Source: an uncultured Rhizobium sp. (GTDB lineage Bacteria; Pseudomonadota; Alphaproteobacteria; Rhizobiales; Rhizobiaceae). Taken from it: a stretch of DNA of 64,000 nt. The notes beneath the pieces were generated by a model. It was not told where the DNA came from. It ran no database searches and saw only the letters and a list, made by a program, of their open reading frames with translations. The stretch's first letter is position 1; each line of letters starts with the position of its first letter. Both the position numbers and the translations under genes were made by a program. Shown here in pieces: positions 26,744 to 36,211 of this stretch. Location: assembly GCA_945952045.1 (NCBI GenBank), contig CAMFHE010000019.1:1-64000 (forward strand), read 5' to 3'.

Positions 26744-27841
26744 TTAGCTTCCGGTCTTGATCTGCGTCCAGATCCGGTTGAGCACGCGCTGCTCGCGCGG
26801 CCCATACGGCGAGATGGTGAAGAGCTTCTTCATCGTTTCGTCGTTCGGATAGACGGACGGGTTCTTGAACACCGATTCATCGACGAACTTCTGCGACGCC
26901 AGGTTGCCGTTGGCATACTGCACGTAGTTGGAGGCCTTGGCGATGACTTCCGGCTTCATCAGGTAGTTGATGAAGGCATGGGCTTCCTCGACATTCTTGG
27001 CGTCGGCCGGGATCGCCAGGTTGTCGAACCACATATAGGTGCCTTCCTTGGGGATCACGAAATTGACTTCGACCCCGTTCTTGGCGTCCACGGCGCGGTT
27101 CTTGGCCTGCAGCACATCGCCCGACCAGCCGATGGTGATGCAGCTGTCGCCATTGGCGAGCTCGTCGATATAGGCGGAGGAGTTGAAGGTCTTCACGAAC
27201 GGACGGATCTTGGAATAGACCTCGCCGCCGGCTTCCAGATCGGCCGTTTCCTTGCTGTCGGGATTCTTGCCGATATAGTTCATGGCGATGGCGAAGGTTT
27301 CGTCGGAGGCATCGAGAATATTGATGCCGCAGGACTTCAGCTTTTCGGCATTCTCCGGCTTGAACAGCACGTCCCAGCTATCGACCGGCACGTCGCCGAG
27401 CGCTGCCTTCACCTTCTGGACGTTATAGCCGATACCCGTGGTGCCCCACATGTAGTTGACGGCATATTCGTTGCCGGGATCGTATTTCGCCAGCCGCTCC
27501 GAGACCTCGGACCACATGTTGGCGAGGTTCGGCAGCTTCGACTTGTCGAGCTTCTGGAAAACGCCGGCCTGGATCTGGCGGGCGAGGAAGGGCGCGGTCG
27601 GAACGACGACATCGTAACCCGAACCGCCGGCGAGCAGCTTCGTCTCCAGCAATTCGTTGCTGTCGAAGACGTCGTAGACGACCTTGATGCCGGTTTCCTT
27701 GGTGAAATCTTCAAGAACCGAAGAATCGATATAATCGGACCAGTTGTAGACATGCACGACCCGTTCCTGCGCCAGCACCGGGCCGGCAAAGGCGACCGAG
27801 CAGCATGCCGCGGCGGCCATGCGAAGCAATGTGGACTTCAT
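26744..27841 (-). CDS. potF: Periplasmic putrescine-binding protein PotF
   Basis: A 365-residue SBP_bac_8-type binding protein. The start at 27841 has AGGAG about six bases upstream. Residues 1-23 are a signal peptide (LLRMAAAACCSVAFAGPVLA) and the mature protein begins QERVVHVYNWSDYID, the hallmark of PotD/PotF. It hands polyamine to PotHI. Specificity for putrescine rather than spermidine is inferred from the PotFGHI layout and the nearby puuA/puuB-like genes. Confidence 0.92.
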   Translation of the reverse strand: MKSTLLRMAAAACCSVAFAGPVLAQERVVHVYNWSDYIDSSVLEDFTKETGIKVVYDVFDSNELLETKLLAGGSGYDVVVPTAPFLARQIQAGVFQKLDKSKLPNLANMWSEVSERLAKYDPGNEYAVNYMWGTTGIGYNVQKVKAALGDVPVDSWDVLFKPENAEKLKSCGINILDASDETFAIAMNYIGKNPDSKETADLEAGGEVYSKIRPFVKTFNSSAYIDELANGDSCITIGWSGDVLQAKNRAVDAKNGVEVNFVIPKEGTYMWFDNLAIPADAKNVEEAHAFINYLMKPEVIAKASNYVQYANGNLASQKFVDESVFKNPSVYPNDETMKKLFTISPYGPREQRVLNRIWTQIKTGS

Positions 27842-27965
27842 GGAAATCTCCTGTTCGGACAATCGGGCGAGTATCGCCCCCGTTCCCGTCTTCTTGTTTT
27901 TCCGGCAGACTAAACAAGGAACCCGCAGCTCGACAAGCGAAAATTGCTAATTTTCTGCAAGAGTT

Positions 27966-28010
27966 AGCGCGAACACGTTTTCGCTTTTTCTTCGTATCGC
28001 GAAAGCGCTT
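27966..28010. repeat. Possible degenerate rhizobial palindrome upstream of potF
   Basis: AGCGC (27966-27970) and GCGCT (28005-28009) bound a stretch with CGCGAA-type words and T-runs (CGTTTTCGCTTTTTC) similar in style to the repeats at 23615 and 55730. It lies between the potF start and the convergent end of the neighbouring regulator gene; its internal AAAGCGCTTT resembles a LacI-type core but is probably part of the repeat. Confidence 0.35.
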
Positions 28011-28067
28011 TAATTTCGTTTTGCCGCCTTGCGGCGCGTCAAGCGGGCAGCGCTTTTTGCAAAATCC

Positions 28068-29486
28068 CTATTGAAAATCGAAGACGCTGAGGCCGGCGAC
28101 CATCTCGTCGAGGCCGAGCGGGCGGGTGACGGGCGGCTCGGCGCGCGACAAGCAGCCCTGTCGCTCGCAGAAACGACAGGCGCTTCCGACCGGAACGGCC
28201 ATGCTACCGACGGGTGTCGCCTGGCCGTAAACCACCTCGTCGCGATGGGTCAGATCGCAACCGAGAAGCAGCGCGGTGCGGCGGATGCGTTCGCCGAAGC
28301 CGGCCATCGGTCCCTCCAGCGTCCGCGACAGTGTCAGGAAAGCCGCGCCATCGGGCAATTCCACCGCCTCGGCCAGAACCTGTCCGGCCTGGGCGAAGGC
28401 AGCGTGAATGGAGAGCCGCGGACATTGCCCACCGAACCGCGCCTGCGGAAAGCCTTGCGCGCCGGCGCGGCGCAGCCTGTTTCCGGCCGTGTCGATCTCC
28501 ATCAGAAAAAAGGGAATGCCGGCCGCGCCCGGCCGCGCCAGCGTCGTCATCCGCGTCGCGGCCTGTTCGTAAGACACCTGAAAACGGGCGGCGAGCGCCT
28601 CGACGTCGTAGCGCAGGCGTATGGCGGCCGAGAGAAAGGCGTCATAGGGCATGATGATCGCATGCGCAGCGTAACGCGCCAGGGCGAAGCGGGCGATGCG
28701 CCGCGCCTCCGGCGTCGAGGGCGACAGCGCCTCCAGCTCGGCATTGATGGCTTCGGGAAAGGCAAGCAGACAGGTTTCGGCCGCGATCTCGCGCAGCTGG
28801 TCGGCTGGAGAGAGGCGTTCCGACAGGAAGAGCCGCATGGAATGGCGGTCGTAGCGACGGCGCAGCGTCGGCATGGCATGAGCCGGAAGGCTGCGCACCG
28901 CAATGCCATGCTGGCTGCGCAGCCAGGATTTCAGCGCAGCGCCCCGCTCCTCGCCGGCCGGCAGGCTTGCAAAAAAGGCTTCGGCCGCCTCCTCGATGGC
29001 CCCGAAATAATACGGCCGGCGCTCCATCAGATCGCGCACCTCGTCCGCGGGCAGGCGCGCCGCCGACAAGGCGGTCACATGGCCTTCCCTTGCAAGAAGC
29101 TCGGACAGATCGGTCAGGCGCGCCGCCTGCTCGCGATAGGCGCGATACAGTTTGACCATGGCGCCGGCGGCATTGGGGGCGGCCTCCGAAAGCTCCAGCA
29201 ATTCCTGTTCGCCCGGCACCTCGCCTGCCAGAAGCGGATCGGAAAATACTTCCTTCAACGCCGCCATGCCGCCGCCCGCCTCGCCCTGCAGCGCATCGAG
29301 ATCGACCTTGTAGACGGAGGCGAGCTTCAGCAGCAGCTGAACGGTCAGCGGGCGCTGGTTGCGCTCGATCAGGTTGAGATAGGAGGGCGAGATGCCGATT
29401 GCCTCGGCCATGGCGGTTTGCGTCAGGCCGAGACTATTGCGAATGCGGCGCACGCGCGGGCCGGCGAATATCTTGTTTTCAGCCAT
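28068..29486 (-). CDS. XRE-type short-chain fatty acyl-CoA regulator (ScfR family)
   Basis: A 472-residue transcription factor. Residues 8-62 form an XRE helix-turn-helix (LGLTQTAMAEAIGISPSYLN), the middle contains the IrrE-like/peptidase-derived region (about 150-330), and the C-terminus carries the conserved CRFCERQGC cluster (residues about 435-443). This architecture is that of regulators sensing short acyl-CoAs and controlling propionate, glyoxylate or ethylmalonyl-CoA genes (MccR, RamB types). The target pathway here is unknown. The gene is divergent from a 79-residue gene, and the shared 274-base region has repeated TTTACAAATT motifs that are candidate operators. Confidence 0.85.
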   Translation of the reverse strand: MAENKIFAGPRVRRIRNSLGLTQTAMAEAIGISPSYLNLIERNQRPLTVQLLLKLASVYKVDLDALQGEAGGGMAALKEVFSDPLLAGEVPGEQELLELSEAAPNAAGAMVKLYRAYREQAARLTDLSELLAREGHVTALSAARLPADEVRDLMERRPYYFGAIEEAAEAFFASLPAGEERGAALKSWLRSQHGIAVRSLPAHAMPTLRRRYDRHSMRLFLSERLSPADQLREIAAETCLLAFPEAINAELEALSPSTPEARRIARFALARYAAHAIIMPYDAFLSAAIRLRYDVEALAARFQVSYEQAATRMTTLARPGAAGIPFFLMEIDTAGNRLRRAGAQGFPQARFGGQCPRLSIHAAFAQAGQVLAEAVELPDGAAFLTLSRTLEGPMAGFGERIRRTALLLGCDLTHRDEVVYGQATPVGSMAVPVGSACRFCERQGCLSRAEPPVTRPLGLDEMVAGLSVFDFQ

Positions 29487-29521
29487 TTGTCACAGTCTCG
29501 ACAGAACCGACACGAAGCCAG

Positions 29522-29722
29522 AATTTACATTTTTTACAAATTTACATCGCCGTCCTGTCACAGGCAAGACAAGATAACCCGTTTCCAACGGCGGATTTGG
29601 TGATTTTTCTGGCGAATTTTGCGGCGCAATGTAAATTCAGTCACATCAACAGCCGACGAAAAGCGGCGCACGGAATTCTCATCGCCGGACAGAACCGGCA
29701 TTGTGACTTATTTTTACAAATT
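29522..29722. promoter_or_regulatory. Repeated TTTTTACAAATT motifs between the ScfR-type gene and the 79-residue gene
   Basis: TTTTTACAAATT occurs twice exactly (29531-29542 and 29711-29722), with half copies AATTTACA (29522-29529), TTTACA (29541-29546) and TGTAAATT (29630-29637). One cluster lies 36-60 bases upstream of the regulator, the other 38 bases upstream of the small gene. They fit operators for autoregulation and control of the divergent gene. Confidence 0.5.
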
Positions 29723-29760
29723 ATCCCGGAACTCAAGAACCCCGCCAGAGGAGAAATGCC

Positions 29761-30000
29761 ATGAACGTCCAGACCCGCGTCAAGCAGCGTGCCGAAGAAC
29801 AATCCTCGGCCATGAACGAAGACCAGCAGGCCGCAATCCGCATGGTTGCCAACGACCTGCACCGTCTCAATCACGCGATCATGAAGGCCGTCGATGCCGG
29901 CGTGTCGGTCGAACTGGTCCGTTCGGGCCGCCATCACAGCGGCGAAGGCAATTGGGGCGACCTGATGATCCCCGTCATCGTCACCCAGAAAGGCGCGTGA
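29761..30000 (+). CDS. Small hypothetical protein (79 residues), divergent from the ScfR-type regulator
   Basis: I do not recognise a family. The start has a strong ribosome site (AGAGGAGAAATGCC before ATG). The protein is hydrophilic with a helical first half (AIRMVANDLHRLNHAIMKAVD) and a short second half rich in Gly/Val (SVELVRSGRHHSGEG, LMIPVIVTQKGA); no signal peptide or membrane helix. A clear terminator follows (30031-30059), and codon use is like that of neighbouring genes, so it is likely real. Its position suggests control by the divergent acyl-CoA regulator. Confidence 0.75.
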   Translation: MNVQTRVKQRAEEQSSAMNEDQQAAIRMVANDLHRLNHAIMKAVDAGVSVELVRSGRHHSGEGNWGDLMIPVIVTQKGA

Positions 30001-30030
30001 TCCCGCCCTGTCCGGCGGCGTGCCACCCGG

Positions 30031-30059
30031 AGCCCGGATCGCGAACAGCGATCCGGGCT
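30031..30059 (+). terminator. Terminator of the 79-residue gene
   Basis: AGCCCGGATCGC (30031-30042) and GCGATCCGGGCT (30048-30059) form a perfect 12-bp stem with a five-base loop, followed by TTGCCTTTT, starting 30 bases after the stop codon. Confidence 0.85.
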
Positions 30060-30100
30060 TTGCCTTTTCGTCTTGCCGCCTTTGCGTGTCGAAACGCAAA

Positions 30101-30128
30101 ACGCCGCGCCTCGGAGGAGGCGCGGCGT
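30101..30128 (-). terminator. Terminator of mcpZ
   Basis: ACGCCGCGCCTC (30101-30112) and GAGGCGCGGCGT (30117-30128) form a perfect 12-bp stem with loop GGAG, starting 23 bases after the mcpZ stop; TTTTGCGTTT follows on the minus strand. With the preceding terminator it separates the two convergent transcripts. Confidence 0.85.
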
Positions 30129-30151
30129 TTCGAAAGCGTGGATAAGGCCGA

Positions 30152-32680
30152 TCAGGCGGCGCGGGCGGCGTAAGCCTTGGCGGTCGTCCCGAGCTTGAAC
30201 TGGCTGACCAGCGCCAGCAGCGCATCGGCTTCGTTGGCGAGCTCGCGGCTGGCGGCGGTGGTTTCCTCGACCATGGCGGCATTCTTCTGGGTCATCTGGT
30301 CCATCTGGTTGACGGAGCCGTTGACTTCGGCCAGCGCCCGCGACTGATCCTGCGCGGCGGTGGAGATGGTCTCGACATGCTGGCTGATCGTGGCGATCTG
30401 CTGGCCGATGCGGGTCAGCACCTCGCCGGTCTGCTGCACCAGGCGCGCGCCGCCGGAGACTTCGGCGGACGACTTGTCGATCAGGCTCTTGATTTCCTGC
30501 GCGGCGGACGCCGAACGCTGGGCAAGCTCACGCACTTCCTGGGCGACGACGGCGAACCCCTTGCCGGCCTCGCCCGCCCGCGCCGCCTCGATGCCCGCAT
30601 TGAGCGCCAGGAGGTTGGTCTGGAAGGCGATCTCATCGATGACATCGATGATCTGCTCGATGTGACGCGAGGCATCCTCGATGCGCTGCATCGCCTGGAT
30701 GGCGTCGCCCACGACGACGGCGGAATTGTCGGCGCTGCGCTTGGTGTCGCGCACGATGGCATCGGCCTCGCGCGCCCGCTCGGCGGACGAGCGCACCGTG
30801 ACGGTGATTTCCTCGACGGCGGCGGCTGTTTCCTCCAGCGAGGCGGCCTGCTGCTCGGTTCGCTTCGACAGGTCCTCGGCCGAATAGGCCATCTGGTTGC
30901 CGTTGCCCTGGATCATCCGCACATTGTCGGTGATGCGGCTGATGGTCGATTGCAGACGCGACAGCGACTGGTTGAAGTCCTGGCGCAGACGCTCCAGACG
31001 GCCGGTGAACGGCGTGTCGATGGTGGTGGAGATATCGCCCTGCGCCAGACGGCCGAGGCCGGCGGCGAGCTGATCGACGGCAAAGGTGATCTGGCGGTCG
31101 ACTTCCTGCTTCTCGGCATCGTTGCGGCGGCGTTCGTCGTCGGCCTCGCTGCGCTGCTGCTCGCCCTCGGCCTCGATGCGGATCTTGGCCAGCGCATTTT
31201 CCTTGAAGATGCCGAGCGCACGCGCCATGTCGCCGATTTCATCGCCGCGCGCTTCACCGGAAATGCTGGTGTCGAGGCGGCCTTCGGCCAGGCGGCGCAT
31301 GGCGCCGGTGATCTGGCCGATCGGACGCTGCAGGGTCAGCACCAGCGCGATGCCGCCTGAAATGGCGAGGATGATGCCAAGCGTGGTGGCGAGGATGGAG
31401 ATGCCGTTGGCCTCCTGGCGCTCGCTGCCGGCCGTCTGCTTCTGCAATTCGGCAAAGGCGGTCAGGCCGTTCCAGATGGCGTCGATCTCGACGCGCGACG
31501 CCTTGAATTGCTCTTCGCGCTCGGCATCGATGGCGACCAGCTGGTCGGCAAGCTTTTTCAGGTTGGCGACCTGCGGCATCGTGGTGACGGAGAGATCGTG
31601 GTAGAATTCGAGGTTGGAGGCATTGCCGCCAAGAACGGCAATGGCGTTGGTGACGTCGCCGGCCGTGTTCTTCAGCTGATTGAGATTGTCGGAGGAACGA
31701 TCGCCGAGGAAGCGGCCGGCGGCCGATTCCAGCGTATAGACCGCTTCGACGAGCTGGCGGGTATCGCCGAGGATCGACTGGGCCGTGAGCACACGCTGGT
31801 CCATCGAGCCGAAGATGCGGGTCGCCTCGCGCGCCTTGATCTGGGCGACGAGCTGCAGCTGCGACGAGGTCTGCATGAAGCGTGAAACGAGCGTGCCGAC
31901 TTCAGTCGCCTGTTCCTCGATCGTCTTGTCCTTGGCGGCGAGCGCCGTCTCAAGCCCCTTGATCGTCGCGTCCAGCGACTCCCCGAGGTTCTTCTTGGTC
32001 GGCGGCAGCGATGCGGCGATCGAGCGCTTGTAGCGGCGCAGATCGGCCATACGCTCGCTCACCAGCTTCAGCTTGGCGTCCGGATTGAAAACATTTCGGA
32101 AATCGCCGCCGAAAGTGGACAGGTAATCGCCACCCTTCCACAGATTGTCGGCATCGCGCAGCACGTCCTTGGCCTTGCCCTCGTCGGAACGGATCGACTG
32201 ATCCATCTCGTTGACGGCCATGGTGACCGCGATGCGGCGGCTGGTCACTTCCTGGCGCACCGCGTCGATGGCGGCGGTCGTGTCGTTCTGCTGTGTCTTC
32301 AGCGTCCAGAGTTTCTGGACGATGCCATCGACCACATTGACGTGCTGCACGGCTTCGTCGAGCGTCCCGGCGCCGACGCCCTCGGCGCCGATCCGGCTGC
32401 GGGTCGCGGAAAGAACGTCGGCCTGATCGGACAGGTCGGTATGCACCTTATCGCGATTGGCCTCAGTCGTGTCCTTCAGGAACGCATCGAGCGAGCCGTA
32501 CAATTCCTTGAAGCCGGTCAGCGATTGCAGCACGTTGTTGGAGATTTCCATGCGGCTCTGAAGCATGCCGGAAGCATAGAGCCCCGTCAGGCCAACGGCC
32601 GAGATGGAGATCACGAAGGGCAGTACGAACAGCACCACCTTGGTCTTGATCTTGAAGCGGGACAGAACCTTGTCGATCAT
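30152..32680 (-). CDS. mcpZ: Methyl-accepting chemotaxis protein, McpZ-like
   Basis: An 842-residue chemoreceptor. Membrane helices are at about 14-36 and 427-449; between them is an unusually large, almost wholly helical periplasmic domain of about 390 residues. HAMP follows (about 450-500), then a second HAMP-like stretch and the signalling coiled coil with the conserved tip [20 protein letters not shown] and EVRELAQRS. No C-terminal CheR/CheB pentapeptide is seen (end AKAYAARAA). Ensifer McpZ lies in the same context and has this size and a long helical sensor; the name is inferred from that. Ligand unknown. Confidence 0.85.
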   Translation of the reverse strand: MIDKVLSRFKIKTKVVLFVLPFVISISAVGLTGLYASGMLQSRMEISNNVLQSLTGFKELYGSLDAFLKDTTEANRDKVHTDLSDQADVLSATRSRIGAEGVGAGTLDEAVQHVNVVDGIVQKLWTLKTQQNDTTAAIDAVRQEVTSRRIAVTMAVNEMDQSIRSDEGKAKDVLRDADNLWKGGDYLSTFGGDFRNVFNPDAKLKLVSERMADLRRYKRSIAASLPPTKKNLGESLDATIKGLETALAAKDKTIEEQATEVGTLVSRFMQTSSQLQLVAQIKAREATRIFGSMDQRVLTAQSILGDTRQLVEAVYTLESAAGRFLGDRSSDNLNQLKNTAGDVTNAIAVLGGNASNLEFYHDLSVTTMPQVANLKKLADQLVAIDAEREEQFKASRVEIDAIWNGLTAFAELQKQTAGSERQEANGISILATTLGIILAISGGIALVLTLQRPIGQITGAMRRLAEGRLDTSISGEARGDEIGDMARALGIFKENALAKIRIEAEGEQQRSEADDERRRNDAEKQEVDRQITFAVDQLAAGLGRLAQGDISTTIDTPFTGRLERLRQDFNQSLSRLQSTISRITDNVRMIQGNGNQMAYSAEDLSKRTEQQAASLEETAAAVEEITVTVRSSAERAREADAIVRDTKRSADNSAVVVGDAIQAMQRIEDASRHIEQIIDVIDEIAFQTNLLALNAGIEAARAGEAGKGFAVVAQEVRELAQRSASAAQEIKSLIDKSSAEVSGGARLVQQTGEVLTRIGQQIATISQHVETISTAAQDQSRALAEVNGSVNQMDQMTQKNAAMVEETTAASRELANEADALLALVSQFKLGTTAKAYAARAA

Positions 32681-33036
32681 CGCGCCCCACCCTCGTCACG
32701 CATCCGCTTACCCTTGCCAGACATCCCCACGGGCCTCGTTCCCTTTTTCGCCGGTCGCCCCGGCCTCGTTGTTGCCGCCCGTCGCGCCGACTGTGTCCCG
32801 CCGGGCGTGACGGGGAAAGGCGTGCGAGCTTCATTCAGACATGCCCGGGCGCAGGATTGGCGTCCGCCGCTCCCGGGAAATGCGTCAATTGAAGCCGATG
32901 ATTGTGTTTCAGGGTTAAAATACCGATAACGGCGCGTCAGGTTTGTCGCAAACAGAACCGGCAGGAACCGCTCGCACGCCAAACGGCGCAGGCGACGTTT
33001 TGGGCCGCCGGCGGCAAAGACAGGGCGATCAGGATC
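32681..33036. other. Non-coding stretch upstream of mcpZ
   Basis: 356 bases ahead of mcpZ contain its leader and promoter. Open frames on both strands are GC-driven and lack ribosome sites or family features. No repeat or strong hairpin was noticed. Confidence 0.4.
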
Positions 33037-33186
33037 TCAGAGAAGGCCGAGGCTCGGCAGGCACAGCAACGCGGCGCTGGCGCAGGCTGCTGTCAACAGC
33101 GCCTTCAGGGTGAAGATCAGGCGGGCCTGGCGATGTTCGGCAAGGGCAATGGCAACGGCGCGGGCACGGCGGGACGGCGTGTTCAT
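33037..33186 (-). CDS. Possible small membrane protein (49 residues)
   Basis: The ATG at 33186 gives MNTPSRRARAVAIALAEHRQ, a basic head, then one hydrophobic helix (LKALLTAACASAALLCLPSL) to the end. This head-plus-helix form is common for small bacterial membrane proteins. No clear ribosome site or family is recognised and the gene may be spurious. About 195 bases separate it from the palindromic repeat at 33381. Confidence 0.35.
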   Translation of the reverse strand: MNTPSRRARAVAIALAEHRQARLIFTLKALLTAACASAALLCLPSLGLL

Positions 33187-33380
33187 GAGCGAAACCCTGT
33201 AAGACGGACCAAATCCATGCCGGCCCTCCGGCACGCCGGCCAACATCATGTCGACAGCTTGCGGGCTGCGCCGGCGTAAAGATCAGCTTGCGCGCCGTGT
33301 GTTAACAAGATCTGAAGATCGTCGCCATAAACGACGACACCATGCACGCCTGACGGGTATGATTAAGAGGGTATTGAGGC

Positions 33381-33450
33381 TCTAGCTTTCTTTGCTTTCG
33401 TTTGCCTTGCCGGGAAAACCGGTTCCCACTTTTCCCTGACAAACGCTAGA
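33381..33450. repeat. Rhizobial intergenic palindrome overlapping the HI0933-family gene end
   Basis: TCTAGC (33381-33386) and GCTAGA (33445-33450), with inner arms CGTTTG (33399-33404) and CAAACG (33440-33445), enclose CGGGAAAACCGGTTCCC. It ends inside the stop codon of the flavoprotein gene. The core word GGGAAAACCGGTT parallels CGGAAAACCGCTT in the repeat at 23670-23713, so they appear related. Confidence 0.65.
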
Positions 33451-34627
33451 TCGCCTCGCCTGCCGCATGCCCGGACGCCCAGGCCCATTGGAAATTATAG
33501 CCGCCGAGCCAGCCGGTGACATCGACGCATTCGCCGATGAAATGCAGGCCGGGGACGGTCTTCGCCTCCATCGTGCGCGAATCGAGGCCCGATGTGTCGA
33601 TGCCGCCGAGCGTGACCTCGGCGGTGCGATAGCCTTCCGAGCCGGCAGGGCGGATCGTCCAGTTCGACAGGCCGGCGGCCAGGGCCTGCAACGCCTTGTC
33701 GGAGCGATCCGCCAGCGGACCGGCAGCGGATTGGGTTTCGGCAATGTATTGCGCCAGCCGCTTCGGCAGATGATCACCGAGTGCGGTCTGCACCGCCTGG
33801 CGACCGTTCGCCTTGCGCGCGGCCTTGAGGAGATCGAGGAAATCGAGATCGGGCTCGATGCGCAGGCGGATGTCGTCGCCCTCGCGCCAATAGGAGGAGA
33901 TCTGCAGGATCGACGGGCCGGAGAGGCCGCGATGGGTAAACAGCAGCGCCTCCCGGAACGACGTCTTGCCATGGCCGACCTCGGCGAAGACGGAAACGCC
34001 CGAAAGTTCCGAAAGTTTGGCCAGCAGGGTCGGCTCCAGCGTCAGCGGCACCAGGCCGGGGCGCGTCTCGATGACGCCGAGACCGAATTGCTCGGCGATG
34101 CGATAGGCAAGACCGGTCGCGCCCATCTTCGGAATCGACTTGCCGCCCGACGCCATGACCAGCCGCTCGGCGATGAAGGTGCCTTCGGAGGTTCTGACGG
34201 TAAAACCGTCCTCGCCCTTCTCCACCGATTCGATGGAACAGCCGAGCCGCAGCGAAACGCCACCTTCGCGCATGAGCTTCAACAGCATGGCGATGATGTC
34301 CTTGGCGCTGTCGTCGCAGAAAAGCTGGCCGAGCGTCTTTTCATGCCAGGCGATGCCATGGGCCTCGACCATGCTCAGGAAATCGCGCGGGGTGAAGCGG
34401 GCAAGCGCCGACTTGGCGAAATGCGGATTGGCCGAGAGGAAATTCTTCGGCCCGGCATGAATGTTGGTAAAGTTGCAACGGCCGCCGCCGGAAATGCGGA
34501 TTTTTTCGCCCGGCGCCTTGGCATGATCGAGCAGGATCACCTTGCGGCCGCGGCTGCCGGCCCTCAGCGCACACATCATGCCGGCGGCGCCGGCGCCGAT
34601 AACGATCGCGTCGCCTCGAGTGGTCAT
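33446..34627 (-). CDS. HI0933-family (YhiN-like) FAD/NAD(P)-binding oxidoreductase
   Basis: A 393-residue flavoprotein of unknown substrate. The N-terminus has the FAD-binding Rossmann motif (AIVIGAGAAGMMCALRAG) and the family signature GEKIRISGGGRCNFTN at about 43-58; the C-terminal repeat of the dinucleotide fold ends ITNW-like as GGYNFQWAWASGHAAGEAI. The start at 34627 (MTTRGDAIV) places the nucleotide fold at residue 6; an upstream extension to 34666 adds an unlikely charged leader. The gene stands alone and is divergent from the puuA-like gene. Confidence 0.9.
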   Translation of the reverse strand: MTTRGDAIVIGAGAAGMMCALRAGSRGRKVILLDHAKAPGEKIRISGGGRCNFTNIHAGPKNFLSANPHFAKSALARFTPRDFLSMVEAHGIAWHEKTLGQLFCDDSAKDIIAMLLKLMREGGVSLRLGCSIESVEKGEDGFTVRTSEGTFIAERLVMASGGKSIPKMGATGLAYRIAEQFGLGVIETRPGLVPLTLEPTLLAKLSELSGVSVFAEVGHGKTSFREALLFTHRGLSGPSILQISSYWREGDDIRLRIEPDLDFLDLLKAARKANGRQAVQTALGDHLPKRLAQYIAETQSAAGPLADRSDKALQALAAGLSNWTIRPAGSEGYRTAEVTLGGIDTSGLDSRTMEAKTVPGLHFIGECVDVTGWLGGYNFQWAWASGHAAGEAI

Positions 34628-34755
34628 GTCCGTCTTTCCCGTTGAACGGCCCTGTGTCTTTTCCATGGTTTCGCAAAAGTCAATGCTTTTGCCCCCTCGC
34701 CAATTGCGCGAAGCTGGTTATGATGCCGGCGTTATCAACATCCAACCGGTGAGAC

Positions 34756-36195
34756 ATGCCCCCCAAGAAGAGAATGCCCAACGCACTCGGCGCCGCATCG
34801 AATCTGGAGAGTGTCCCCCCTGATCCCATGGAATCCAAGCGCGGCGTCGCCTCGTGGGCCGATGCCGCCCAATGGCTGCGCACCCGCGGTATCGAGGATA
34901 TCGAATGCATCACGCCCGATCTGGCCGGTGTGCCGCGCGGCAAGATGATGCCGTCGTCGAAGTTCACATCGAACACTTCGCTGGCGCTGCCGTCGGCGCT
35001 CTATCGCCACACGATCTCGGGCGAATATCCCGAGGAGACCGATAGCTTCCGCTACGAACCGCGCGACGGCGACTTGAAGCTCGTGCCCGATCTGTCGACG
35101 CTCTCGGTCGTGCCGTGGGAACCCGATCCGACCGCGCAGGTGATCTGCGACGTCATCAGCGCCGATGGCGCCGAGTGCCCCTATACGCCGCGCAACGTGC
35201 TCAAGCGCATCGTCGGCCTCTATCGCGATCGCGGCTGGCGTCCGGTCGTCGCCCCGGAAATCGAGTTCTATCTCGTCGCCAAGAACGAGGATCCGGATTA
35301 TCCGCTGCATCCGCCGAAAGGCCGTTCCGGCCGGGCCATCCTGGGCGGCCAGGGCTATTCGATTGCCGGCATCAACGAATTCGACGAATTGATCGACGAC
35401 ATCTATCACTTCTCGGAAAAGCAGGGCCTCGAGATCGATACGCTGATCCACGAGGAAGGCCCGGCGCAGCTGGAAATCAACCTGCGCCATGGCGACCCCG
35501 TGGAACTGGCCGATCAGGTGTTCCTGTTCAAGCGCACCATTCGCGAAGCGGCGATGAAGCACGGCATCTACGCCACCTTCATGGCCAAGCCGATGCAGGG
35601 ACAGCCGGGTTCGGCGATGCACATCCACCAGTCGGTGGTCGGCATCGAAACCGGCCGCAACATCTTCTCCAACGCGGATGGATCGCCCTCGCGGGAATTC
35701 TTCCATTTCATCGGCGGCCAGCAGAAATACGTGCCGGCGGCGCTGGTTATGATGGCGCCTTACGTCAACTCCTATCGCCGGTTGACGCCTGACATGTCCT
35801 GCCCGGTCAACAATGCCTGGGGCTATGACAACCGCACCACCGCGTTTCGCGTTCCGGGTTCGGACGCCAACGCGCGGCGTGTCGAAAACCGCCTGCCGAG
35901 TTCGGATGCCAATCCCTATCTCGCGCTGGCGGCGTCACTTGCCTGCGGACTGCTCGGCATCATGAAAGGCATCGAGCCGACCGCACCGACCGAGGATTCG
36001 GCCAATGAAGGCTCGATCGACCTGCCGCGCGGCCTTCTCGAAGCGGTCTCGCTGATGGAAGACGAGCCGCATTTCGAAGAGGTCTTCGGCAGCGATTTCA
36101 TCGGTATCTATGCCGGCATCAAGCGGGGGGAATTCGAGACCTTCATGCAGGTCATCAGCCCCTGGGAGCGGGAGTTCCTGCTTCTCAACGTCTGA
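34756..36195 (+). CDS. puuA: Glutamine synthetase family protein, gamma-glutamylputrescine synthetase-like
   Basis: A 479-residue class III GS-like ligase, probably joining glutamate to a polyamine with ATP. The glutamate and metal motifs are present: PEIEFYLVAKNED (about 169), EGPAQLEINLRHGD (about 235), MHIHQSV (about 290) and NAWGYDNRTTAFRVP (about 354). The adenylylation Tyr region of true GlnA is missing. The gene is followed after 16 bases by a puuB-like oxidase, the usual partner in putrescine degradation. Starts at 34774 or 34828 would shorten a poorly ordered head. Substrate is inferred. Confidence 0.85.
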   Translation: MPPKKRMPNALGAASNLESVPPDPMESKRGVASWADAAQWLRTRGIEDIECITPDLAGVPRGKMMPSSKFTSNTSLALPSALYRHTISGEYPEETDSFRYEPRDGDLKLVPDLSTLSVVPWEPDPTAQVICDVISADGAECPYTPRNVLKRIVGLYRDRGWRPVVAPEIEFYLVAKNEDPDYPLHPPKGRSGRAILGGQGYSIAGINEFDELIDDIYHFSEKQGLEIDTLIHEEGPAQLEINLRHGDPVELADQVFLFKRTIREAAMKHGIYATFMAKPMQGQPGSAMHIHQSVVGIETGRNIFSNADGSPSREFFHFIGGQQKYVPAALVMMAPYVNSYRRLTPDMSCPVNNAWGYDNRTTAFRVPGSDANARRVENRLPSSDANPYLALAASLACGLLGIMKGIEPTAPTEDSANEGSIDLPRGLLEAVSLMEDEPHFEEVFGSDFIGIYAGIKRGEFETFMQVISPWEREFLLLNV

Positions 36196-36211
36196 GGGAG
36201 GCTCTTCATCC

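Noticed and set aside
28002-28011. AAAGCGCTTT as a further AglR operator
   Set aside because: It lies within a probable repeat upstream of potF, far from agl; the 10-base core can recur by chance or in repeats.
33199-33445. Gene between the 49-residue frame and the flavoprotein gene
   Set aside because: Only short frames and a palindromic repeat; no ribosome site.
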